A stretch of 64,000 bases of DNA from Tetragonia tetragonoides. Its lineage: Eukaryota; Streptophyta; Magnoliopsida; Caryophyllales; Aizoaceae. Every line of letters starts with the position of its first letter. Within the stretch, counting starts at the first letter, position 1. The notes beneath the pieces are model-generated. The model had not been told where the DNA came from. It worked only from the letters and a program-made list of their open reading frames with translations, and searched no databases. This document shows, in pieces, positions 23,161 through 34,272 of the stretch. The DNA is taken from contig CM076139.1 of NCBI GenBank assembly GCA_038025085.1, positions 23,825,307 through 23,889,306 of the forward strand. The letters run 5' to 3'. A program made the translations under genes and the position numbers.

Positions 23161-24835
23161 TGAGTGAGAGAGAATGCTTAAGGGTTTGATCAGTTGTGTA
23201 AACTGATCAATTGCCTCCTCTTTTTCTTTATATAGGCCCTCAGTCAACCCAAGTCAAATACTACTAGGTTTAGGAATTATTTAATAATTTCCTGATTTAA
23301 ATAGATAATTAAAACTAATTAAAACAATATGAATAATTCTTATTCATATATAAAACAATTTAATTAAACTCCTCAAAATTGATAAATGCAATTTATCAAA
23401 GTCCCATAATAATCATTAATATTATTATGGCTTTAATTGAATAAATCGAATCCTTGAATATAATTACGATTTGATCTCCGAAACTATTTAGAAATCATTT
23501 ATAGATCAATATAATAATTATAGAAAATATTTGGGTATCACACTAACAACTCCTCTACCAACCCAAACCAATTATGATCGGCGGTCCCTGTCACTGGAGA
23601 GCCACGCACTGGCAAGCGCAACAACACTGCTACATCTTGCAAAGTTATGGTAGTCTCACCAACAGCAAGGTGAAATGTATGAATCTCTTGTCGCCATCTC
23701 TCTACTAGTGTAGTAATAAGTCCTCTATCTAAAGGTAAAAAACACAACCTATGTATACCATAGAAACCGGCTTCTCTAACATAATCTAAGACACGACTAT
23801 CTCTTTCTCCCCAGTCTTGCAAAGCCTTCAAGTGTTGTCTGCAGTTTACTGGTGTTTAAACCTGTAAACAAGCAATGACCAGTGCAACCAAAAACATAAA
23901 TGATCAGTTATATGGACTGCTAAACAGCTCCCCTGTTGCTGCTGTAATTGAGTGCCAGAATACAAAAACTTGAGGGATTAAAATCTGGTTTACGAAAGCC
24001 ATACAATTCCAGAATTTCAAATCATAATATCTCTATCGATCCTGCTGTAATTGAGCAAATATTTCTATGAAAACTGTTGTCATCACAATTTTAGATTACA
24101 ACTTGCTGAAATCTACAGGTCAAGGGCAACAACTACAGGTCAAGGGCAATAACTTGCTGTAACTAAAGATTCATTGATGGGACTTACGCGAGCAAAGTCA
24201 GGAATAGGAGCATCAGAACCAACATCAATTTGCTCATCATCTCGTTCAATATCTTCACTCCTCGGAGAATCAGGTTCACTAGCATGCCATACATCATCCA
24301 TGTCACCCAACCTGTGTGGCTCACCAGCATGACTTAAAGGAAACAATATGCTTTGTTCAATAAAGTACTAATCATCAACAAGCATTCTTGTAAAAGAGCC
24401 ACTAAATGGTGGATTTTCCATTGTTGAAGAACTAGGATACGACGGTAAGCTTAGAGCAATAGGCTTTTCAATTGGTATCACTTCAATATACAACTCCGTT
24501 AATGGTGTCAATTGGTGTCTTACATTGGCCCAAAAAGTACTTAATGAGTGGTCATCTGTTAGTGGCATTATTTTGACACATCCAAGAGTTGGAAATTTCA
24601 TTTTCACCTTCAATTCAGAACTACTTGGATGAAGTTCCATACCCTCGTATATCTTTTTGAGTAGCTCACCAAAACACATCTGACTATCGCCAAGCACAAT
24701 ACAGAATGACCCACTGCTATAACTAACATTTCCATCTTTTTCAATCATATCTCCCCCATAATAACATGTAATAGGATAAGCTGAGTATTCCATCTTCCTT
24801 GATCCAAAACGTGCCAAATATAAAGGAATAAGCAC

Positions 24836-26067
24836 AAATTTTTCACCAAATAAGCACTAAATAAAATTAAAACAAGCTGCATTAAACAATTAACATGAAC
24901 TCAAAGGGGGAATATGGGGATCAATCGCTTATACAGCACGATGAGATAATAAATCATGGGAATTTAAGAGACATTAAATTGAAAAGAGAAAAACATAATT
25001 ATGCATAACTGGCAACTAGTAAACCTTCTGCTCACTCAAACCAAGAACTTGAAAGGACTATATATACTCTTAAACATCTAATCTAATCCTGATATAACTT
25101 AAACAAATTAAGAAATTCTCCATCTAATTGAGTATAATGTGCTTGACTGCACCGTCCTCCTTAAGACTAGTAACATGATGATAGTCCAAGGCCCACATCA
25201 AAATGACCTCAACGATCTGACATCATAATCTAATCAAACCATCTAAATTTCTTAACTGAAGCAGAAGACCTACATTAGAACCAAGTAACATCAGTACCAA
25301 AGACTCAATCTCACATGTCACAACCCCTTAACTTAGAGAAAGAGCACATTCAACAAAGCACCTATATATCATTCGTCTATGTTCTGTCACAAGAACAAAG
25401 AAGAAGAAATTCAACACAATAACCACAATAATAATGAAATTAAGTACTAAATTCAGCACAATACCAATGAAACTAAGCACTAAATTACAAGAATTAAAAT
25501 GAAAATTCAGCTTTATATAACCCAAATACAAGAACAGAGTGCCTATTTTTGAACTTCCAATGAAAGTTAAAATTTAACAAATAGCAAAGCTATAAAAATT
25601 AGGGTTTTCTACTCATAAGTTATTCCCTCATCCAAGAAAGACCCAATTTTTTTGCAAAATTTCCAACTAAAAGGTAAAAGATTATGGCTAGAAATTTACC
25701 TTTTCGTATTCCCTTCCTCTACCAATTTAGGGCTTCAGATGATGATGATGGGCTGTGTCGCCAACTGACGAACACCAGATGGTCGGGCCGTCAAGGGTGG
25801 CGATGGATGAATGGCGGCGAGAACGTGATGGATGAACGGCACCGAGATGGGGTTGTGACTTGTGAGAATTTGGAACGTCGCAGAAGAGAGAGAAACGCAA
25901 GATAAGTGGAATAGAAGAAGCACTGAGGATTTGAATGAGTTTTTTTTAGATGAAAACATAAACAATAGTGAGCCGCTGTGGCCCAAAGTGTCTTTCTAAA
26001 GCCTCTGTGCTCCACAGCGGCTTTTGTATTGACATGAAAAAAAAATCATTCTGCTCCTGAGTCCGAG
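24836..26067. other. Upstream region of the PMD pseudogene inside the inner element
   Basis: This is presumably the promoter and 5' leader of the minus-strand PMD gene. No domain is recognisable. Open frames at 25684-26015 on either strand have no support. Subterminal AGCCGCTGTGG repeats appear at about 25970-26027. Confidence 0.4.
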
Positions 26068-26155
26068 CCTACGTGATGTATATGGTGGGAATTATTTTTG
26101 AACCGAAGCTATTTCAGGAATTACGTTGTGATTCATGTATATATGAGGAAATCAC

Positions 26156-27003
<848 letters not shown>

Positions 27004-27826
27004 TACACTTCGGGTTAACAACATCTAATAAATGAGCTTGCTAATTTAGATGTATATGTATGTTGCTTCATGACAAAATATTATGTTTATGATAATTTGT
27101 TTCTTCTATTTTTCATTAATAACATTGTTTAAGTTATGTGATGATGTATATGGGTATCTGATGTTGGTATTTGAGCATCTGATGTTGGTATTGGAGAAGC
27201 AAACATGCCTTGTTGAGCTTGTAGCTTGCCAGACTCTATATATGAGTAAGATTACTGTATTTCTTCAAGTTTAAACCTTGAATACTTTCTTGTGCAAATA
27301 AACTTACTGGTGGCTGGGATAATAGTGTAGCCCGCAATAGATGTGAACAAAACTCTTCTAACAGGAGGAAGGTGCTCCTCATCCTTGACCAAACATATAG
27401 GTTCAGAAATTGAATGTATGGTTGTCCACATTCAAGTCTTCTTTCTAAGCCCACAACATTTACCTCTTATGTCCAATCAATCTTCCATGTAAGGTAGAGA
27501 AGAAAACAAGGTGGATATTTGGAAAATCAAATTGCTGAAGAAAATAAAATGCAGGATCACTTGGCGAAAATGGAGCACGGCCTTTTAATTCGTTTCAAAA
27601 CCTACATTGTCAAGTCTGTCAAGAAAGAGCTTATAAGAGACAATTTGCAAAACACAAAGCATTTCAAAGCATTTGAACAATGATCCCAGAACCATGTCTA
27701 CTAAGGACTACTTCTGTATAATGAGGCTATTAGCTTGTTACACAGGCCTATGGAGCTTACATATACACAACTTCATAATTTCCTCCCAGTTAAATTACTA
27801 ATCACACCAACATATGCAACCACATT
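27004..27826. other. Non-coding stretch between two inverted tRNA-like copies
   Basis: No gene or repeat is recognised. The only local repeat is a short direct one (CTGATGTTGGTATT) near 27160-27195. Confidence 0.4.
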
Positions 27827-27884
27827 AGCCTATGTGGGATTCGAACCCACATCCTCTAGGCTCTACCAATTGAGCTAATAGGCT
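27827..27884 (-). other. tRNA-like sequence, copy 3 (anticodon arm deleted)
   Basis: On the minus strand: acceptor AGCCTAT/ATAGGCT (perfect), D-arm TAGCTCAATTGGTAGAGC, then only CTAGAGGAT, then the T-arm GTGGG-TTCGAAT-CCCAC. The anticodon arm is gone; 58 nt in all. It is in inverse orientation to copy 2, about 0.8 kb away, and 23 bp from the CACTA element. Confidence 0.65.
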
Positions 27885-27907
27885 TGCAAATTCCTAACAA
27901 GATAGTA

Positions 27908-30900
27908 CACTACAACAAAAAAACACCTACGACTGCATCCCTACGACAGCGGTTCCGCCTTAGCAGCTGTTGTATATATCAAAATTAAATGACAGCGGTC
28001 AATACGCAGCCGCTGTCGTAGGATATGTACAACAGCGTTTCATAATTGGGCCGCTGTCGGAATGGCCCTAGCACAGCCGCTTCAATTGGGCCGCAGAGCA
28101 TGTTTCAATATCAGTCCCATTTCACCCAAAAGAAAGACCCAAGCAACAACGAAAGATTTTCTCTCACTCGACCCTCACTTTCTCTCTCTGCGAACTGCCG
28201 TCACCGGAGCTCTTCGTCACCGGAGTCTTCGTCTACCCACCAGCAGCAGCTCGTACCATCACCTCCATCTCCTGCACTCGTTGTTGGGCTCTCGCACCTC
28301 CATTCTCTCTCTGCGAACCTGCTAGTCTTCTTCTCCAAGAGAGATTCTTTAAATTCCGTTCTTGTGAGAAAATTCTCCTGCTAGGTAAATCAACTTCTAT
28401 AATCTTCTCATTCTTATGTAATTTCTGCAATTAAATCCGATTGATTTCTTGTTTTAAAACCTAGATCTGGCTCAGCGAATTGAAAATTTGAGGTAAGTTT
28501 TTGATAACTGTTTATGGCAATTTGTAATTTGTTAAATTAGGGTTTCATATTTGAGTTTTGATGTAATTAATGCTCCAATTTTTGGTTGTTCTTACCGATT
28601 TATGTGGTTTTGCTCTAGTTCTTTTAATATGCAATGTATTGGGGTTTGAGATTGTTAGGGTTTTGGTACGAAAAAAAGGTATTTTGTTCTTTGTAATGTT
28701 CTTGATTAACATGTGGTTTGAATTGGAATCTGTGTAAAAGTTATTTGAATGAGTATTCTGACTTGATGTTTTCTCCTGTGAGCCTTTATATTTAATTGGG
28801 GAAATCTATGTTAATTTCAGCAATCCTGTTGTTTGCTGTTTTTGGGTTTGAATTGGGGTAGTTGATCTTTACTTATTTTTATTGTGTGATGAATGATGAT
28901 GCATGTAATTTTATAGTAATTGGATGGATGGGATTGAATTTTGGAGTAATTAGATTTGGATCATATTTTTATTGATTTTTGCTTGTAATTTGCTAGTAAT
29001 GGATTGGTCTTTTCAATGGATTGGTCTTTTCAATGAATTTTAGAGTGATTTGATAGCAATGGCAGCTGCTGTTATTGAATCATGCATAAATGGTTAATTT
29101 CAGATGAGGGATTGGGGAAAAATCAATTACTGATGCTAATTTGTTGTGTCTGGGACAACTGATTTTGATCTGACATGTCAGTTGGTGTGGCCTGGGGCAG
29201 AGTTGATGAGTGATTACCTCTCCAAAAATGCTGAGATGCTCAAAGGGCTTTCTGTTCTTGAGTAAGGTTCTGATGGTTTTTGGACTGAATATGTTTTTTT
29301 TGGCCCAAAGGGGAATTACACCATTAATCGGTAAGGACATGTGAATTTTGAATGTATACACATTAGTAGTCCAATCGACAGTGGTCTACTGCAGTATGCA
29401 AAGTCTGAAATTGTCACATATGTAGTACAGCTTGCACAAAGAAAAGCTAACTGCAAACAATTTTTTTTTTTTTTTTTTCAGTTGAGTCTAGGAGACACTT
29501 GATTGTTGATTCCCAGCCAAACACTTCCTTCAGCTAAATGGGTCGAGGCCTCGAGGGTGTTCTTACTTTCCTTGTGAAACCTTGAGCTTTTCCTCTTTGG
29601 TAAGTCTCTCTGTCTTCTTTTTTCCCCTTAGGTTTGGTTAAATATTCTTTCCTTAATTGTTTAATGTTGTGGTTATCTTTTTGTGCTCTTTATGCCATTA
29701 TGCTTCCTTGTTAATACTTCTCATGGGCACTTTAAAAAAGGGTTCATTTCTGCTTTTTACCTGTATCAACAATTAGCTTGTTTTTTTGCCATTTCATGAC
29801 CCTGCTCAGGTACTAATAAACTATCATGGCTAGTTATTTAAGGCTAAACATATCAAGTTTCACAACTCCATCCAGTGTCGACTACCATCTGCTAAAAATA
29901 TGTTATCTAGCATCAGGATATAGCTAGCACTAATGCCTTGGAGACAGCAAGAACGACCATCCAACGACATTGTCTAAACGAATGTAGTGCAGAGGTACTT
30001 TAGTTGTGAGTGACCTTGAAACTAAACATGATTACTTAAGAGTGAATTGAGAAACCTGCATAGTTTCTTTGTATCACTTAAAACTAACCATGCTCGACAA
30101 ATGACTGAAGTGTGCCTTTAAACGTCTATGAATAAGCTGCTCGTGTTCTAGAACAGAACTAATAATATACAAAAACACTATTTGGAGTTAGAACAGAACC
30201 CTTATAAAGTTACATTTACTATGTCAGTGAAAGAGTCAACTGCCAAATCTAGCCTATTGCTTCTGTTCTCTTCATATGCCTGACTTTCTAAGGTATAACT
30301 CTCCATGTCATCTTTTATATTGTTATTCAACTTACTGTTTGATTATCTCTTTTATTTTATGCATGCCAGGGCTTCAAATAGAGTAGGAGATTCCACGTCA
30401 ATGTCATGCGTCTTTCTATACTAATAAGTTAGTCATTCCACGTCAATGTCATGAGTCTTTCACTGTGGACTTCTGCTATTTCATTGAATGGGGTTCATAC
30501 TCTGTCATGGATAGGAGTTCTGTGTATTATAATATGCTTAGGTGACACATCTGGTTCAGAGAAGGTGAATATTGGTGCCATTTTCTCTCTGGACACAATC
30601 GATGAAGGTTGCGCAGATTGCAATCAAGGCCGCTGTTGAAGAGATAAACTCCAATCCCAACATACTTGGTAGCCAATACCCTGTCTCTCCATATGCATAA
30701 TTCCAGTGGTGATGGATTCCTTAGTGTTGTGAAATGTAGCTTCTGATGGTTTATGGACTGAATATGTTTTTTTTTTGGCCCCTTATCGGTTACACAGTTT
30801 GCTTTGAAGTATATTTGGTCAATTTATCAGGATATAATAATTACAGGAATATGTCTATGTCTCTCTCTCTTTGTTCTTTTGCTCTGCCTAGTTGAATCTA

Positions 30901-32250
30901 TGTTTTTATTTTGGTTCTCTGTCCTTGTTACCTTTCTCATTGGAATTGATAACAAAAAAAAAAAGAGGAAAAATAAATGCTGGAAGATAGTTCCAATGTT
31001 TTTTAGGGTAAATTGTCTACATGTTTTTTGACTGGTTTGCTTGTGACTAGTAGTCTGTTCAGTTTTTGGATTTGTTTGTGGACTGTTTGAGCATGATTTC
31101 ATTGTTCCTGGTGCTAGATCTAGGAGGAAGAAGTCAATTTCCCGTTATAATTTGATGGACAACATGAATGACAAGTAATAAATCATAATGGTTTTTTGCT
31201 TTGTGATTATAGTGTAACAACTTGTCATGGATTTCTATCTATGTAGATATAAACATCTGATCTGTGTGTGCTAGAAATTATGATTGATTTTGGAGCAGAT
31301 ATAGCTCAACGATCGTGTAAAAAGGGAAGCAGTACAAGGCTACAAGCTAAAGCTGTTTAAGACTGTCCGTCCATCAATCAGTTGATTGCTGCACGCCATT
31401 TAGCTCTACATGTTTGTGGACTGTTTCAAAATAGCATGCTATGAGGTATCATTTACCCTATGTGTCCTTGAGTTTTCTACATGATATTCTAAATTGTGTT
31501 TTGATTTGCATTTTTATTAGTATGAGTTGTTGTGGCTTGGTTCTCTAGACTAGTATTTCTCAACTTTTAAATTTTAAGGTCTTTTCAAAGATATTCTATT
31601 CTATTAAATATCATAACTTGTGCAGATTTTGAGAAGATTTCGTATATCTCAGTTATTCAACATCTCCCATTGGTGAAGTTATTAGCATGCAGGCATCCTA
31701 TGTAATGAGTTGCCTAATCAGTTAGACGTTTGTGATAAATTGATGTACTCTTACTACTTATTAGTATTTGAGGAATAATGTTATTTTATTTGTTATAAAA
31801 TAACATTGTTTATCAGTGGTGTCTTCTATCGTGTTCACTGTACTTCATTTTGTTATTAGTTGCTATAGCACGTTTGATGCAAAGATGGCTTATTGGCTTC
31901 CACTTCAACCTTCAACGCTTACAAAAAAATAAAAAATTAAATTAAATTAAATAAATAAATTAAAATAAAATATACCTACGACAGCGGTCTGTCAACAACC
32001 ACTATCATAAGATACATATGACAGCGGTTGGTCAACCACCGCTGTTGTAGGTCAAAGCTAGTCAAAAGTCAAAGCTTGACCAACATAGACAGCGGTTATG
32101 CAACCGCTGTCGTAGAGTCCTTTACGACACCGGTTGAACCGGAACCACTGTCGTAGAGTTTGACATACGTCCGCGCTCAAGACAAAAGCGGTCGGAACCG
32201 CTGTCTTAGGCCAAAATCGACCGCTGTCGTAGGTGTTTTTTGGTGTAGTG
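27908..32250. mobile_element. CACTA (CMC/EnSpm) element, non-autonomous, with captured gene DNA
   Basis: The ends are CACTACAACAAAAAAACACC and GGTGTTTTTTGGTGTAGTG, the canonical CACTA inverted ends. Flanks are GTA and ATA, a 3-bp duplication with one change. Both subterminal zones (27930-28080 and 31975-32235) hold many inverted and direct copies of CTACGACAGCGGTT. No transposase (TNP2/TNPD) domain is visible in 4.3 kb; instead there is a glutamate-receptor-like fragment at 30451-30740. It inserted into the outer MULE next to tRNA-like copy 3. Confidence 0.92.
30451..30740 (+). pseudogene. Captured glutamate receptor-like (GLR) 5' exon fragment
   Basis: The frame opens MSLSLWTSAISL with a hydrophobic, signal-peptide-like stretch (LSWIGVLCIIICLG), then SEKVNIGAIFSLDTID. 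After a 1-base shift near 30604 it continues KVAQIAIKAAVEEINSNPNI, then, after another shift, TLSLHMHNSSGDGFLSVVK. This is the start of the periplasmic-binding (ANF-receptor) domain of plant GLRs, which typically read VNIGAIF...AIEAAVEDVN. Only about 90 codons are present. Inside a CACTA element this is a transduplicated host fragment. The frameshifts make a functional product unlikely. Confidence 0.8.
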
Positions 32251-32869
32251 ATATTTCATCACTCATCGGAGCGAAACACACTCCACATATGAAACTTACC
32301 AACCTGAAAGTATATGCAATATACCTTCAGGATCCCACATAGATAAATCATTGAAACCTCCAAATAGATAAATTTGATATATTAATGAGTAAAGATGATT
32401 TTGATATTCATCTCACTTCAGAATAAAGCAAAAGAAGTATTCACATTCTCTAGGACAACACATTACACACATCACATCACCAATTTTGCACATAAACTCA
32501 GTACCTAAAACTACCACCAATTGCGCACATAAATCACATTTTCCAACATACTTGTGAATTATGATCATACAATGAAGTTCAAAAACGAGTAAACAATCAT
32601 AACAGAAAATTGTACCAGCACGCAAGTTATCTATATCAGAAGATCAAGATTCTTCAATTTCACTGAAATAAACACAAATTTCAATCCAAATTCTAACTAA
32701 TTGAAAGAAAATAAGAAATTTGATAAAAATGGAGAGGAATACTAACTTTAATGTTATATTGAAAAATTAGAAATTGATATATTGAAAAATACTACATTGA
32801 ATCCCAACAAATTGAAACCTCCAACGAATATAATGAGAGCTTCTCTCTCCTCTCGTTTTTCTCTCAGTG
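32251..32869. other. Outer-MULE segment between CACTA and LINE
   Basis: AT-rich, no gene recognised. Repeated words (ATTGAAACCTCCAA at about 32351 and 32812; ATATTGAAAAAT near 32756-32785) are the only structure. The LINE's 5' boundary is somewhere near the right edge. Confidence 0.35.
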
Positions 32870-32899
32870 CACGCTAGTGACTTGCTATGTGAGCTGTCC

Positions 32900-33980
32900 A
32901 TGGCAGGAGAAATGCGAGGTCGTGGGTATAGGGGAAGAAATCATGGGAATCGAGGTGGTAGAAATGGGAGAAATCAATTTACTGAAAATTGTGAGTCGAG
33001 CAATCATGCAAATTCTGGGGAAACTCCGAATGCTTCGCAGTTGCTCGGAATTTAAATTTGGAATTGGAAAACCTAAGTGGTAGTCAATTAGAAGGTGCAA
33101 TTCGACTCATTAATTCTGTCATCAGTCCTCTTGATGCTGGTACTGAAACGAAAATTCGTGAAGAACTCAAATCAGCGCTACGTCATCGGCAAAGTGAACC
33201 TGGGGCTCGTTCATGGGCGGATGAAATTGAAGATGAAATTCCTGAAATGGGTAAGTCCTCCTCTCCATGGGATAACTTTGATATTTCTAAGCTTAGTTCT
33301 ACTGGATTTAAGCTTCAATATGTGGAACCTATTGAAAAGGAAGGCCAAGAAATAGGTAAAATTGTGTTGGAGGATATTCAAACTGAGGTAGATTACTGGA
33401 GCTCAATTGTTGTATGTTTTATTATGGGCGCAAAACCACCATATCAGATTATGAATGGCTTTATCAGACGCATTTGGAAGAAATATGGGGTAGATAAAGT
33501 CCTTATGATGAAGAATGGGTTAACTCTGGTCCATTTGAAACAAGTATTGGTAGGGATGAAGTTCTGGAGGCTGGCGTTTTTCACTTTGATGGCAAACCCC
33601 TTATTATGAGGCCTTGGGCGGAGGATTTAGAGAGCCTAAATGAGGATATTACTTCTGTGCCAATTTGGATTCGACTCCCGAATCTGGATGTGCGTTATTG
33701 GAGCCCTGTGGGGATTAGCAAGATATGTAGCCTTGTTGGTCATCCAGTTATGGTTGATAAGAACACAGAATTGCAAATGAGAATTGATTATGTTAGAGCA
33801 CTAGTGGAGGTTGATATTAAGGGTGTTTTCCTGATGAAGTAATGTATGAGAATGCAAGTGGTAGGCTTATCTCACAGGAAGTGGAATATGAATGGAAGCT
33901 TGTCAAGTGCTTGTTTTGCAAGGCCATGGGGCATGAGGAGGAGAAATGTAGGAAGAGGCTCCCTAAGAAAGTCTGACAAC
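32900..33980 (+). pseudogene. LINE ORF1: DUF4283 and CCHC knuckle protein
   Basis: Starts MAGEMRGRGYRGRNHGN (basic, Gly/Arg-rich), shifts frame near 33053, continues through a helical acidic part (ARSWADEIEDE) to DUF4283-like text (YWSSIVVCFIMGAKPP, GFIRRIWKKYG). Another shift follows, then PWAEDLESLNEDITSVPIWI and RLPNLDVRYWSPVGISKI. A zinc knuckle (KCLFCKAMGHEEEKC, C-x2-C-x4-H-x4-C) lies near 33909-33953. It would be the RNA-binding chaperone of the LINE. At least three frame breaks. Confidence 0.8.
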
Positions 33981-34272
33981 CAAAACAGCCTTTGGTTACT
34001 CAGACAAACCCAACAAATAAGCCTATTCAAGTTCAGGTAGCACAGCCTGCAGATGTTGTGAATCCTGCACATAAAGCACCTATTCCAACAACTTTTGAAG
34101 GAGCTTGGCAGGTGGTACAATCGAGTGCCACAAAGAGGAAAACTCAGGAAAATCAGCCTGTAAGTACTACTAACACCTTTGATGTGCTTAATAAGGAGAT
34201 TAGAGATGATAATGCTGATGAGCTTGATGTGGCTTGATGTGCAACAAGACATGGTCCCTCTTCCCGATGGCC

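Larger units (their letters stand above)
20233..23542 (-). mobile_element. 3.3-kb LTR-like insertion (TG...CA, 5-bp duplication): solo LTR or LARD-type
   Basis: It begins TGTAACACCC and ends GGGTATCACA, so the ends form a short imperfect inverted repeat with TG/CA termini. The exact 5-bp word CTAAC flanks it (20228-20232 and 23543-23547). The PMD reading is cut at this point and resumes on the other side. On the minus strand GGCCTATATAAAG (about 23228-23240) is a good TATA box, about 300 bp from the minus-strand start, as in an LTR U3. No long direct repeats at the two ends and no gag-pol were found. A very long solo LTR is the simplest reading. Confidence 0.7.
18361..24835 (-). pseudogene. 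MuDR N-domain plus plant mobile domain (PMD) protein, interrupted
   Basis: Pieces in order on the minus strand. 24835-24368: MuDR N-terminal PB1-like domain (CYYGGDMIEKDGNVSYSSGS, LTELYIEV). 24346-24140: acidic linker. 23831-23538: PMD N-terminal half (FYGIHRLCFLPLDRGLITTLVERWR, TITLQDVAVLLRLPVRG). Then a 3.3-kb insertion. 20227-19854: PMD continues (LPPDANDAIIQLHARAYILALMG, LLRDLSKTSQYSWGAVTLAF). 19821-19639 has WAWERIPIGRP. 19394-19116 in shifted frames has IVEMHFPDRVMGQFG. 18939-18361 is a Pro-rich tail with one in-frame stop near 18661. PMD proteins (MAIN family) occur in host genes and in MULEs. Stops, frameshifts and the insertion make this a pseudogene; introns between some blocks are possible. 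Confidence 0.75.
17731..26155. mobile_element. Inner inverted-repeat element carrying a MuDR-N/plant-mobile-domain gene
   Basis: An 88-bp inverted repeat bounds it: 17731-17818 (GTGATTTCCTCAAATATACA ... CATCACGTAGG) and 26068-26155, with few differences. Comparison with the outer MULE's other end places the insertion exactly: outer DNA runs ...AAAACACC up to 17728 and resumes with CAAATCCCCC at 26157, matching AACACCAAACCCCC at the right terminal repeat. No clear long target duplication is seen. Content and long inverted repeats suggest a MULE-type element, but the superfamily is inferred. A 3.3-kb LTR-like insert accounts for part of its length. Confidence 0.65.
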
